A DNA stretch of 64,000 bases from Lineus longissimus (Eukaryota > Nemertea > Pilidiophora > Heteronemertea > Lineidae), in assembly GCF_910592395.1 (NCBI RefSeq), contig NC_088310.1, positions 3,541,501-3,605,500 on the forward strand, in the 5' to 3' direction. Position 1 is the stretch's first letter, and each line of letters begins with the position of its first letter. Under the pieces are notes generated by a model. The model saw nothing but the letters and a program-made list of their open reading frames with translations. It was not told the origin of the DNA and searched no databases. The translations under genes were made by a program, and so were the position numbers. Positions 51,101 through 63,640 of the stretch are shown piece by piece.

Positions 51101-54100
51101 CGATCATGAAACAGGTAAGCTTTTTTAGCAATGTAGTTCAATTTAAGGGTACACATTTTTTCAATCATTTGGTTCAGAGATGCATTCGGCCCCATGTGCC
51201 ACCTGTAGATGATGTGGAGATCTTTTTTCAAAAATTTCTGTCGAAGGGCTCCAAAGTGATGACTTTATATCAGTTTAACAGCACAGCAGTCTACTCAGAT
51301 ATTGATCTGTATTGTCTTTAACTCCTTCAGAATACAACACGACTTAATGTTCATGTAAGCTGAGGACTTTTCTATTTCTCTGTATGCATGCTTTACAAGT
51401 CTCGATGACACTTAATGGAGTGTTTTAAATACTGAATAGGTTCTGTTTTTCACCACGCATGCAACCTGCCAGTTAACTCACAACACTTTGCTGGTACAAT
51501 TAATTCTCAAACTTCAATAGAATACAGCTATATCTCTAAGGGGTTTAATGCTTCCGTATTATTGTAGTATTAACTTTGGTTCTGTTTCTGATTCTCGGGT
51601 TATAACTTTTAAAAATCTCTTCTTTTTGACTCTCTGTATTAGCTAGAATGTAGTTTTGACGCATATTTTGGTGTCTGGTGTTAGCACTTCAGTTATCAAT
51701 GTGATGCTAGGCATACATGCTCCAATTTTTGTTGTATGATCACCCCTAATTTCAGCTTGTGAAGCACGGTTTAAAGGTAACACTTTCTGTGAAAAAATTA
51801 TCATTCTTATATTGTATGTTGCATGAAAAGATAACCTATATGTAGGGTCTCACTGAACAGTCCGATAGCCCTTAATTTGTGGAGTTCCCTGCATGATGAG
51901 TTGCAAGAAGCATCTCTTTGTAAGGACAAATCGGACATCGTTCTTACTACCTGGCCAAGATAAGTCATACTCTGATGCCCATCATGGCCAGAACTCCACA
52001 TTCGGGGAGGCTTTGCAATGACCAGGATGAACTGAGGCAGAAGACAGCATTTGTCACTAGAACAGGACTGACCATCTAAGATTGAGAATGCAGAAGAAGA
52101 GGAAGATAGTCTGATACACAACCGTCAGAGTCCACTGCAGGATCAAAATCTGGACCGCAACGTTATCCAAGTTCTTGACATCAGTGTCTAATTTTCATCA
52201 CGCGGCGGATTCTAAAGGTTGTGCATTGGAGTATGAATTCGCCTTTACTTGCAACTGCTTGGCTGAGACATGTCTGGTGCCATATGTACTAGCAATTCAA
52301 AGAACAGCCCTCTTTCTCACAAGTTGTTCACTTCTGCTACCAACATTCATTTTGGTGAAGGGTTGCATGTCTCTCTTTCTCGTTATGTCTTTCTGCACTA
52401 TATCTGTCCGCGTCTGTTAAGCTTTCACAGCCAGGCCTGTTTTAGTTTCTGGCACTTAACTGTGATGTCTTCTTAACCAAAATCTAGAAAAAACACAGCA
52501 AACTGATGAAAATGTTCTGAAGGAAAAACTAACTGAAAGTACTGGTCCTCTCAAAACCTAAACTGCACATCATTGTCTGCCTTGGTATTTTCTGAATTTG
52601 ATCAACATGGAATATAAGAAAAGATCCCTCTTTCTTGAAGTTCTGATGAAGACGAAGGTGATAGCTTCTGTTTTCTTTTAGATTATGAGATTATGTTTGT
52701 GAGCTACTTGGACCCATTTGTTTCTTTGAGAGAGTTAAGCAAATTAGTTGTATTTTTTTCTTATTCTTGCTACATGTATCTACTACAATTTCAATTTTTC
52801 TCTCAATCATTTTTTGAGGTGGACTAACATTTGCTTATTCCCCATCAGCTGAGCCCATATTTTGGTTATCTATTTTTCAGAGCATAGAGGAAAGCTATGT
52901 GGTTTACCTCTTGGAGGAGGAGAAGCCTAAGCCCATGGATGCCTACATTGTAAGTCTAACCTGTCATACTAAATTCAGTTTGAATACTGTAATGCTTTTA
53001 TCATTGTCATCTTCAAGGATAACATGTTGATGCATTTGGGGTGTATTGTCACCGTTGTGTGACGTCATTTTCATTTAACAACATATGACATATGACATTC
53101 TCAGCTGTCCACTTTCAAAAGTCCACTTCCTCATTGACTACATTCGTTTCAGGCACTAGAAGATATCAGCAAGTCTGATGGTGAACTCTGCCGCAAAATC
53201 TGTGATAATCTGCTGAGTCGGTTGAAAAATGAGAAGAACATTCTATTTGTGGCACGATTCATGCTGCAGCATCTTGATAAAGAGTTGGATGCTGACCGTA
53301 GGAACGAGTTGTATCTCATTTGCATGGGAGCAAAGGTATTTTGATGTCTGCAGCAAGCTTTATCAATTTTCTCAGGTGATCATCAGGCAACTTGATGTTT
53401 AGAATAATCCACCCGCCCTGACAGCCAGGCTAGAAATGGCCACAGCTTTGGTGGTTGAAAATATTCTTCGGGTAAAATATTTTCCGTACAATGTGTCAAA
53501 AAGAAACCTCATACGATTAATTCAATGACTGGATGAAGTCATTTGAGGATTGAGTTTCTATATTTCTCTTTTCAGATTCTGTTGTATCTGCCCGAGAGGT
53601 CAAGGATTGATTACCTCCACCTGAGATCAGCACCAATGCTTATATTTGAACAACTCCTTATGAATATGAAGGTATCTAATGAACCATACCTTGCTCGACA
53701 GCATTTGTAGTGGCTGTCCTCTCTGATGAACAGAAGTGAATAAGATCACTCATGTTGAAAAATTAACTTCCTCACTTGTCAGCTTTTTGGATGAAATAAT
53801 TTTAGGATTGAGTTTACATGTATATGTTTCCTATTTTTTTGATTTTCCAGGTCGACTGGGCAGGTCAGTGTATTGAAATCATCAAGAAGGATCTGAATGC
53901 TATACCTCACAAAGTATCTGGCTGTGCCCTCGATGCCCTGGACGAGATGATAACTATTTACGCTAAACATGCACTGGAGTTCCCTGTTTCTCAGGTGGAG
54001 CCACCTGGTCCTGGTAAGTCGTGGTTGTTCATTTCATTGTAAATAATGAAATGCAAAACTTATCCTGCTAGAGTTGAGATGATGCATATAAAAAGTCATT

Positions 54101-57100
54101 CTAATCTGTGCCATCTTGTTTGATTTATGTGGGGAAACTCCTCCACAGTTTCTGAGTGACTTCATCAACAAATTAATCTTTTTTATGCTTCATTCTAGAA
54201 TATAGTCCTCTTATGATTGCTTTCAGTCAACGCGAGTCCTACCATGTCTGGGAGAAGCAGTGCCTCGCCCATGACGTCTATAATCTCGGATGAGGACCGG
54301 GATAAAGTATCGACTCTAGGGGAGCCGCTGAAACCTGCTGCATTGTTGGCAGCACTCGCTGGGAGAAGGGGAAGCAGACGTAAGTCGACGTCTGCTGAAT
54401 TTTGGGATGTTAACTAACAGAAGCTGATGAATAACATTCTTTGAAGTCACAACCCTAGTGAAGAATGTAAAGTTCTTTGAAACAGTACAGTTGTACAGTA
54501 TAAAGCACTATACCTATGAACTTACATTTCATTTCATGCGCATTTCATAGTTATATGGCTTTTCCTGAACTGAGATGGGAGAACATGGAGAAGCAGTCTA
54601 TTTGCTAAAACTATTGGTCATTCTTTCAGAATTCTTAACAAGTACTGGTACCCGTCCTGGTTCCACCCCCCTCAAAGAATCTCCACTCGCACGTCACATG
54701 ACCTTGAACACCGGAAGCTCATTCATCATGCCAGTGGAGCCACCGACCAAGGATAAATGGGTCCCCGATGGAAGGGTCTCCGAATGCATGGTGTGTCAGA
54801 CAGAAAGGTTCAGTATGGTAAGTCTGTTTTGTACTAAGACACCATTGTCTATTGTCTTGTGCTCGGAGGCAATCTATTGATACATTATTTGAGCCAACCT
54901 TTGTCACCAGATTCTTCCTTTCCCTTATTTTCATTTGTCTATGTTCCAGTTCAATCGTCGTCACCATTGCCGTCGATGCGGACGTGTTGTCTGTGCGTCC
55001 TGCTCCACCAAAACGACACCGATCCGAGGACAGTTAGCGAGGACATGTGATGATTGCTATGACCAGATCTATAAGCCAAGGTAAGGCAACCCTAGTTCAT
55101 GCTTCTACCGAATGATCAATCTAAAACCACTGCAGCAAAAATGAGGCACAAAGTTTACATAGGAAACTACACTACATTACAACCAAGGAGTTTTAGAATT
55201 GACCGCAGAAAGGCAACGACATACTTCACATATGTAGCCCAACAAATCTGAAAGATTGTTACCCAAAGATTTGAATTTATGCAAGATTGCTTCATTTCAG
55301 GGGTTCCTTCAATGAGCATGACTTCTATCAACAAAGGGTTATGGAACGCCTATCTGGTGCAAGTCCAAGTGGGTCGTATACGAAAACTCCCCCCTTGGCT
55401 AGTTTTGGTGGTGAAAAAGCTGATATCCAACTACTTGTTCAGAGTCTCAATTACTTTTGGAAGCTTGAGATGAACGAAGAAGTGGACACAGTGACAAGAG
55501 AGGACTTCTATTACGAACAGGTGAGCCAGCTGTTATTCATCTGTGGGAGTTGTTTTAGAACATAGCAAGGATGGAGGCTCAACTTCCCAGATGTGAAAAA
55601 GCTGTTGAGGGATAACGCAATTGTCGTAAAACGCAAATGATGTTATACACGCAATGCAAGAAAGAAATGTCTACTTTCATATATTTCAGTCACCAAGCAC
55701 ATCCCTGTGTATCTCCATCCTTGATCTCCATAGCAACCCTAAAGTGTGTGGGGAACAGATGCTGCAACTCTGTGATGAACTCTCCAAATTACTCAAGCCA
55801 ATCGCACCAGGTGTAGCTAATCCTGAGGTGGACTATAACTTTGTTATAAGGTAAGTTCTTGACTTTGTCTCATTTACTTTGTCTTTGTCTCGCTGGACAG
55901 TCAATCTTTTGATGAACTCAGTTGTTTTTCAAAGCTGTTCTTTGTTTCCATTCACCTTATTATGTTAGCAATTTCCTTTAGGCAAAATATGGTTTTAACA
56001 GACTTGAGGTATGATAGTTAAGAACAGTCATCCATTCACTTCTGCCTTTTGTTGGCCCATGTGAGCACTATGTCCCTGGGATGTTTCATGATACGTTTTA
56101 GGCTTGATTTGCAGAAGTTACCGCCTGTATGATTTCAAAACTGCTCACAGGTCTTCAACTTGAGTTTCAATCACATGATTTTGGCTCACCATCTATTTCA
56201 TGCAAGTTTCTCACAGCACTGTATACATGAAACATGTTCTTCTTTGTATTTTCAGCATGATGAAGTACCTCCTGATCAACGCAAAGTTGAAATTCCTCAA
56301 ATGTAACGAACCTCAGGGCGAGGGCCTTTGTGAGATATACCAAAGCAAGGTTGATCTCCTCAATCTGCTCGTATCGAATAACTGCAAGGATATTCTGTCT
56401 ATTCAGGAGTTGACCAAAAGTGACACAGTCAGGTAAAGTGTTGCGCAAACAAGCGCTTTTTAAGGACACCTTCGAGATTGACAAGTCCTGTCCTTAATAA
56501 AGAGGTGTTCTGATTAGAGAGGTGTCTGCTAAGGGAAGTTCCATTGCAATAGAAACTGCCACCAAAACTTGCACAAAGTCATTTTCAAATCAAATTAATT
56601 TCAAATACCTCATGTTTTCCAGGCGTTTGAGAGACCGACTGATTGAAGATGAGCGCCTGTCTCTGGCAATGGAGGTGTCAACCAAATGTGGTATTGACCC
56701 CTCAGGTGTGTGGGCAGCCTGGGGCATAGGATGTCTACAATCAGGCAACTACCAGGAGGCAAGGGAAAAGTTCAGCAGGTGCCTCAAGGTTGGTAGTCAT
56801 TCATCTTCAATGACTACATTGTTGAATGCATTGAAAAGCTGCATAGCACTGATACAGGGGGTGGCAATTGCCCATTTGAGTCCATCTAAAGACTAACAGC
56901 AGAGCATTGACAGATCTCTTTTCTTCTTAGGTTCCTGTTGACAGAAATCAGAACCAAACATCTTCAAAACTCCTCAGCGACATTGTGGAATGCATTGAGA
57001 AGCTGCCCAGCACTGGTGCAGGGGGAGTAAAATGTCTCTTGGCCCAGTTAAGTCTGTCTGAAAATCTAACAGCGGAACCCCTCAAGCAGTACACTGATGA

Positions 57101-59640
57101 TTCCACCATGGATGAACACCAATTCAAGGAGTGTCTGTTCTACCTCAAGACGTATGGTACCCACATGGCAATCATTGCATTCTTCAGGCGGCATGGGTTC
57201 TGGCAGAAGGCAGTCAAGTATATTCTTGATAAGGTATGTTGGCCTTCACTCCTGATGACACTAATATATCAGTGTCTGTTACTGTGTAAACACCCACTAA
57301 GTGAGAAACATGAGTAGCTTGCAATGGACTCTCGCCAGAGACTGGGTCACTAGGCAAATGAACCCAATTGGCTCCAAACCATAGTGGCTCGCCTTGGTGG
57401 AGGAATATTCCCTGCAAAATAACATATCCTACACCCTACGTCAGGCTACGTCTGCTTATTAATTCTTTTCTCCATGATTTCAGAAATGTAGTGCAGACGT
57501 CTTTGTGGAAGGCCTTCTTGTTCCTGCCATCCAGACTGGAGACCTTGGCAAACTCCAGGACCAGCTGGCCATGATTGACTCCTCGCTAGCCCCTTGGCAC
57601 CCCTATCTGACCGCGTGCTGCAGATATCTCAACCGCATGAAATACTACAATATGCTCTACCAGTTTCAGTTATTTATGAAGGTAAGGGAACACCTTAAAA
57701 GGACGCTTTAGGCAGGAGCAGGTAGCCAAGATAAAGTTACTCAAAGTCACAGTTGGGGTCTCTCTTAGCTCACAGTACATTGAAACTATTCAGGCTTGTA
57801 CAAAGAATATATTTATCACTGAATCAAAAACAACCAAGTTACTTTTCGTACAATTCACCTTTTAATCATTAAAAACTTTGCATATGATATGATTTTTCAG
57901 GATTACATCAGGGCAGCTATGACATGTATCACCACGTTCTTCAGTAAGGGCGCTTTAACACAGACCGAACTCCGAGGCCGGCTGCAGCATCTCTTGAATG
58001 CCAAACAACACTTCGAGATGTACCTGACGCAGACCAAGTACAGTGGCGCCAGCAGCAGGAATGTGCCAGATTGGGGAAAGTCTGGAGCGTCTGCTATACG
58101 ACTATCCCAGTCGGCAGCCGAAGTTCAAATGTAAGATTTGTTTTCCTTCAGTGATTGACATCATATTAATCCCCAAACCCCAAGGTAATATTAGTTTGAA
58201 AACTATTAGCAACAGGAACTTATCTGATGTTTCACACAACTATGATAGCCTGTAACACAACTTTAATAAAAAGCACCGTTGTTTGATAGAGCAGGTCACA
58301 TGCAAAAGTAAATAAAATATGTATTTAGCAACTAGACATGTTCATTATTTCTTCTGCAGGCATCTGCGCACTGTTGACCTACAGATTGAGGTGACCCAGT
58401 TCCTGTATCAGTGCCAGACCGATGGTGCCATGAAGAAGCAACATGAATATCCACCGGGACATGTACCAACACTCTTTGGTGACAATAAGAGGAAGGGGGA
58501 GGTGGCAACAACGGTAGGTTGTTTTGTATCCTCGTATCTCACAAAGTGTTTCCCGGGTTCCTGAATTAGCATGATTAAGTATCAATTCTGCATATGTCAG
58601 GGGAAAATATAAACATGCACTTATCATACCACTTCAACTGGACTGATAATTCACAAAGAAATCGGGCCTTAAGTGAGAGACCTAAATACCAGTGAATAGT
58701 TTTTCATGATTTCTCCCCTCATTGCTTTTTAGATATTGCTGTCAGAAGGGAAGTTCTCAAATGCATTTACCCTTGCTCTTCGCATAATACAGGTGAGACT
58801 ACTGTGTGATTTCATATGGTCAGCATCAACCAAAAAGCTTTACCGTGATTTTTTCTCATACAAAATTGTAGATGGGATTACTTTAAATACTTACTTAACT
58901 GCAACATGATGGTTGAAGTGCCATTAGTGTTTAACCAATGACGATAATAACTTTCACGACTGTATAGGCTCAGTGCAACATTTATCTTTCACAATGCTGA
59001 TCATGATTTACAGGATTATAGACTGGGTGCAACAGTTATCTTCAGTCAAGTTGGTCGTCAGCTCGCCAAGCAACAGCAGTATGGAGTGATCAGGCAACTG
59101 CTGGGAAAGATTAACGAGATCAACATCTGTGATGATGCCAGTTATGACGAGGTGATCGGAGCGTGCGTACGTGTCATAGCTGATGACAGCAATGAGGGAA
59201 GAGAAGCCGAATCGCTAATCAAGATGACGAAACTGGATACGAATAAGGTATGGAATGAGAAACATGACTTGTTGCACCTCACTGGTGTGAGGACCCTGTA
59301 TTAAAGAGAACTCCCAGTTTGACCAGGGCAAGCAGAATGATCTCAGAGTCATAGCGATCAAAGTTAGAGCTGCAGTGGCCTTGTCTGTCTTCATCATCTT
59401 TTCCTGGGGCAGTTTTTGGGGTATTGCAATCGGTGAGCTTCCTTATTTCTGATGAATTTCATACTTTTGCAGATCAATGCGTACATGTTATGCGGGAAAC
59501 TGAAGTCTGCCTACCTGATTGCAGTCCGGAGGAATAATGAGGAGGACATCCAAAGGATTGCTGGAGCGGCACAGAGAGCTGGCCAGTCTGCCATGTACGA
59601 CATCTGTCAGAAGTGGTTAAAACAGAAGCAGAAAAAGTAG
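39195..59640 (+). CDS. ZFYVE26: FYVE domain-containing protein 26 (spastizin)
   Basis: Large PI3P-binding scaffold acting with spatacsin and AP-5 in lysosome reformation, autophagy and cytokinesis. I trace about 40 exons: 39195-39388, 39724-39808, 40096-40179, 40299-40964, 42273-42532, 42768-42946, 43211-44410, 44597-44680, 44985-45316, 45652-46577, 46815-46921, 47209-47308, 47452-47687, 47888-48126, 48286-48374, 48498-48583, 48723-48823, 48989-49081, 49338-49521, 49700-50709, 50869-51114, 51756-51776, 52881-52949, 53153-53335, 53576-53671, 53851-54013, 54227-54379, 54630-54817, 54950-55080, 55301-55520, 55690-55850, 56256-56432, 56623-56788, 56931-57233, 57484-57681, 57901-58130, 58360-58513, 58733-58792, 59014-59247, 59473-59640. 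Total 9576 nt, about 3191 aa; human is 2539. FYVE finger (about 2437-2500): WVPD, RRHHCRRCG, then CDDCY. Family stretches: VSTKCGIDPSGVWAAWG and GKLKSAYLIAVRR. Exon 9 may begin at 45054 instead, 23 residues shorter; the 21-nt exon is inferred. Confidence 0.95.
40970..41996. mobile_element. Non-autonomous pogo/Tigger-like (Tc1-mariner) element
   Basis: Ends read TACAGTGGAACCCCGGT (from 40972) and the inverted ACCGGGGTTCCACTGTA (to about 41994), bounded by TA dinucleotides as in Tc1/mariner insertions. Subterminal words such as CTAACGCGACCA and AACACGACCACC recur in direct or near-direct form at 41010-41170 and 41920-41950. The 1-kb interior is AT-rich and encodes no transposase, so it is a deletion derivative or MITE. 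It sits in ZFYVE26 intron 4. Confidence 0.85.
51756..51776 (+). CDS. ZFYVE26: Putative 21-nt micro-exon of ZFYVE26
   Basis: The acceptor TAATTTCAG is followed by seven codons (LVKHGLK) and a GTAACA donor. Both boundaries are phase 0, matching the phase of the flanking exons ending 51114 and starting 52881. It would link ...IMKQ to SIEESYV. Skipping it also keeps the frame, so inclusion is unproven. Confidence 0.45.
51777..52880. other. ZFYVE26 intron without further gene
   Basis: The intron has several short open frames of 63-104 codons on both strands. None is recognisable and none has gene-like boundaries. It is the longest intron in the gene apart from the one carrying the DNA element. 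Confidence 0.6.
54739..55080 (+). other. ZFYVE26: FYVE zinc-finger coding segment
   Basis: Two exons (end of 54630-54817 and all of 54950-55080) together encode the PI3P-binding FYVE module. The N-terminal WxxD motif is present (WVPD). The basic R+HHC+xCG motif is present as RRHHCRRCG. The RVC-type motif is represented by RTCDDCY. The paired cysteines that bind two zinc ions (CMVC, CRRC, CASC, CDDC) are all kept, so membrane binding should be intact. Confidence 0.9.
56800..56910 (+). pseudogene. Relic partial exon duplication in ZFYVE26 intron
   Basis: Intron sequence from about 56817 (TTGAATGCATTGAAAAGCTGC, continuing with agcactg, cagggg and ctaacagc) matches the following exon from about 56983 (tggaatgcattgagaagctg, agcactgg, cagggg, ctaacagc) over roughly 85 bp with gaps and changes. 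The copy is out of frame and lacks splice signals, so it is a dead tandem duplicate of part of exon 34. Confidence 0.7.
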
Positions 59641-61880
59641 TCGGTTTATAAAGGCAAATACATGTAGAAGACAAGCCTTCAAAGAGGTGAACTTTCTGTA
59701 GGCCGCAAAATAATGAGAAACTGAGAAAATTGAAAATGTCCTAATTCGCCAACTCTTAGCATAGTGAACATTTCACAGTTTGCACAACTCAGTTTTGAAG
59801 TCTATGAAGCCAGCTGCCTCAAGACTTTTGCATTGAATTTCAGGATTCAGGGAAAAAAGCTGATCGGTGAATATTGTAAAATAATGCATGGATTGCTTTG
59901 CACCTGACTCTGTGTATATTTGTCCATCTGCATGTTATGAAGTGGACAGTCATATGCATTATAGCAACAGCTACATGTAGTGTAGATGTATAAGCCAGCA
60001 TGAATTCACATTTGCCTGAAGTTTTGCAATGCACCGGTATACATGTATGCTAGACCAAGGAGCAGATTGTGATATGGGAGACACTTTGTGATATAGGTTT
60101 CTGTGACCATTTTAGATCGTTGCCATATTTTTCATACAAGCATTTCTATTTTTCAATCATACATGTATCTATTAGCGTCATAGTGATTTGATGGAACTGA
60201 AACTAATCCCTGAACCCTGCTCCTTCAAAGACATAGAAAGCGAATTGACTCTGATTCATAGCTAGATTTTAATAGGTTATCTAAATGTAGATTCAAACAG
60301 CCTGGAAAAGAACTAGCTTTCATTTATGTCTGGTTGTTAAAGAAGTCACAATATTACATGTATGTATGTCAAAATTCTGATTGAGCTGATGCTGTGATAT
60401 TTCTATGAGAGATGTGTTCTTTAAGTGTAAATAAGTTAAGTTTCTATAGCCAACGTCTCCCTTACTGAAACACTGGTCTTACTCCTGTTTGTTCTGTAAA
60501 GGACTCAGTGATTTCAAAATTTAAAGTCTCATGACCTGGTGGTAATGGTCTGTGTGGGATCTACATTATAGTCTGTCTACTGTGGCTACACACATGTATG
60601 GACATCAAGTCTCTATCCTATGTCTTCAACTTGTCTTTTGATTTTCATCAAAAACTCATTACTGAGTTTTTTGTTTTCATGTACATGTATATAGGTGAAT
60701 TAATGTGGTTGATTTCTCATGTTTCAAGTTCGTTTATTTTTTGATAAAATGGTGCTATTCATGTGTATAAGCACCAATGTTGGCTAAACCAGCAAATAAG
60801 TTTCTGGTGTTGATAATAGTCATAATAGTCCGAATGGCGTTACTCAGGTGTGGTAACTTGGGTTCAGTTTATGGTTACTGATAGCTTCTTCTTGTCTTTC
60901 GAGTGTATGATATCACACTCAACAAGGATTTGACTTAAGTTACAAAGAGTGGCACATCATACACTCAAAAAGTAGTGAAGAGGCAAAACTATAAAGCGGT
61001 AAAAACAAACTGAATGCAAGATGAAGTCATAAAAACCGTTCCAATTAGTTCTTGTTTCGCTGGTGATATTCCCCTCATTGTATCAAAAGTGCTAAGGATA
61101 ACTCAATTACTGCATGCAATGAAAAGCTAAAGCAACTAATTGGTATGTTACCTGATCAAAATATGTCAGAAACATTCAATAAAGTGCCTGTTCTGTATTC
61201 TTATATTTTGAATGGATTGCAGATTTGAGAATCTTTGTTCCACAATAAAATATTCTCCATTTAACGAATATGAATACCTGTGTGTGTTTTTGTCTCTCAT
61301 AGTAGACATGCTATAGTTATGTCACCAGTAACTTTACTGCCTTTCTTGATGAAAACAAGTGTATCTGTGCTCACACCCTCAGGTCTTGGGAGTGGGAGGT
61401 TCGCTGGAATGATAAAGAGTAGATTGTCTCATTATGATGACAATATGGTGGAGGACACACCTGCTCAAACATGCCCTGGACGTTGCCATTATTGGCTTAA
61501 AACCCTACTAACCCTGGCAAGGATGGCGCTGTACAGACCTACAAACCTACTGGACATCCTACTGACCTCGGGCTTGACACAGACTTCTCTATACAGAGAC
61601 ACAATTCTATTGCCTCTTTCAACATTTGAACAACAAGGCAAGTTAAGGTGGCGAAAGACCAATGTGATGGACTGAATATGGCTGCGGAATGTCTACCAAC
61701 TGCTGCTACTACTTTGATTCGGCCTGCTTCGATCGTCAAGAAAACTAGTTTTTCACTTTTCCAGCTGGTTATTGCTTCACAGGCTATTTTGACTCTTCCA
61801 GCTGGTTATTGTTAAACAAATTGAGACAGCCCGCCCAAACAACAAGATCCTCCTTGTCCTTCATCTCATCCCGATTCGGA
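59641..61880. other. ZFYVE26 3' region, no further gene
   Basis: This probably contains a 3' untranslated region of up to 1.5-1.6 kb, ending at AATAAA 61178-61183 or 61244-61249. A 131-codon frame at 61280-61675 (+) has no family resemblance. The word ccagctggttattg occurs twice, near 61763 and 61799, just before the minisatellite. Confidence 0.5.
61244..61249 (+). terminator. ZFYVE26 polyadenylation signal candidate
   Basis: AATAAA in AT-rich context about 1.6 kb past the stop codon. Another AATAAA lies at 61178-61183. Confidence 0.45.
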
Positions 61881-61889
61881 GTCAGTCTC

Positions 61890-63310
61890 CTCAAAATGGG
61901 ACCTCCAGATGAGATCCTACTGGAGACATCCACCTCGGGCTGATTGAGGACAGTCTCCTCCGAAGATGAGATCCTACTGGAGACATCCACCTCGAGCTGG
62001 TTGAGGACAGTCTCCCCCGAGGATGAGATCCTACCGGAGACATCCACCATGGGCTGGTTGGGGACAGTCTCCTCTCAAGATGATGAGATCCCACTGCAGA
62101 CATCAACCTCGAACCGATTGTGGTTAGTCTCCTCCGAAGATGAGATCCTCCTGGAGACATCCACCTCGAGCTGGTAGGAGACAATCTCCTCCGATGATAC
62201 GATCCTACTCGAGACATCCACTTCGGGCTGGTTGGGGACAGCCTCCTCAGAAGATGAGATCCTACTGGAGACATCCACCTCGGGCTGGTTGTGGATAGAT
62301 TCCTCAGAAGATGAGATCCTCCCGGCGACATCCACCTCGGACTGGTTGGGGACAGTCTCCTCAGATGATGAGGTCCTACTGGAGACATCCACCTCGAGCT
62401 GGTTGGGGACAGTCTTCTCCGAATATGAGATACGACTGTCGACATCCGACTCGGGCTGGTTGGAGACAGTCTTCTCCGAAGATGAGATCCGACTGGCGAC
62501 ATCCTCCTGGCCTCGGGCTGATTGGGGACAGTCTCCTCAGAAAATGAGATCCTACTGGCGACCTCGACCTCGAACCGATTGGGGACAGTCTCCTTCGAAG
62601 ATGAGATCCTACTGGCGACATCCACCTCGAGCTGGTTGGGGACAGTCTCCTTCGAAGATGAGATCCTACTGGAGACATCCACCTCGAGCTGGTTGGGGAC
62701 AGTCTCCTTCGAAGATGAGATCCTACTGGAGACATCCACCTCGAACCGATTGGGGACAGTCTCCTCAGAAGATGAGATCCTACTGCAGACATCCACCTCG
62801 AGCTGGTTGGGGACAGTCTCCTTCGAAGATGAGATCCTACTGGAGACATCCACCTCGGGCTGGTTGGGGACAGTCTCCTCAGAAGATGAGATCCGACTGG
62901 CGACATCCACCTCGAGCTGGTTGAGGACAGTCTCCTCAGAAGATGAGATCCTACTGCAGACATCCACCTCGGGCTGATTTGGGACAGATTCCTCAGATGA
63001 TGAGATCCTACTGGTGACATCCACCTCGAGCTAGTTGGGGACAGTCTTCTCCGAAGATGAGATCCTACTGGCGACATCCACCACGGACTGGTTGGGGACA
63101 GTCTCCTCTCAAGATGAGATCCTACTGGAGACATCAACCTCGAGCTGGTTAGGGACAGTCTCCTCAGAAGATGAGATCCTACTGGAGACAGCCACCTCGG
63201 GCTGGTTGGGGACAGTCTCCTTCGAAGATGTGACCCTACTGGAGACATCCAGCTCGGGCTGATTGGGGACAGTCTCCTCCAAAGGGGGATCCTTCTGGAG
63301 GCATCCACCT
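61890..63310. repeat. 57-bp minisatellite, about 24 copies
   Basis: The array has a 57-bp unit carrying GAGACATCCACCTCG, CTGGTTGGGGACAGTCTCC and GATGAGATCCTACTG. Copies are about 80-95% alike, and a few carry 3-bp insertions or a partial unit (for example near 62090 and 62505). Because 57 is a multiple of three and the unit lacks stops in several frames, long frames stay open: minus strand 61891-63024 (377 codons) and 62376-63308 (310 codons), plus strand 62232-62924 (230 codons). The minus-strand frame repeats a 19-residue serine/glutamate-rich unit (SRISSSEETVPNQ...). I see no start context, splice sites or family match that would make it a gene. Confidence 0.9.
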
Positions 63311-63640
63311 CAAAGACAGTTTCGAATGCTGTAGGTTGCAGTGTTGGAGACGAATGTGTCAGGTTGATCTCATCTTATTTTGGTGAAGACAGTTTCAAAA
63401 GCTGTTGGAGACGAATGTCTCAGGTGGATCTTAAAGTCGTTTGGAGGAGACAGTCTCAAACACTGTTGGAGACGGATGTGTCTCACAGATTTGATCTTCT
63501 TCTGGAGAAGACAGTCTTTAATGTTTGAGACGGATGTCTTTGGTGTATCTCAACTTCTTCTTGAGTATATAGACAGTCTCAAAAACTGATGGAGATGTAT
63601 GTTTCAAGAGGATATAATCTTAGATAGTCTCAAAAGCTTT
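63311..63640. repeat. Diverged repeats flanking the minisatellite
   Basis: About five imperfect copies of a unit near 65-75 bp with GAAGACAGTCTCAAA, CTGTTGGAGACG and GATGTGTC words. They share GACAGTCTC with the 57-bp array and may be its older, decayed edge. Confidence 0.6.

Noticed and set aside
56440-56530. Repeated GAGAGGTGT and GTCCTTAA words in a ZFYVE26 intron, like transposon ends
   Set aside because: Too short and without paired ends or flanking duplication to support an element.
61280-61675. Plus-strand 131-codon frame after ZFYVE26
   Set aside because: No recognisable domain, no start or splice evidence; likely chance frame in 3' flanking sequence.
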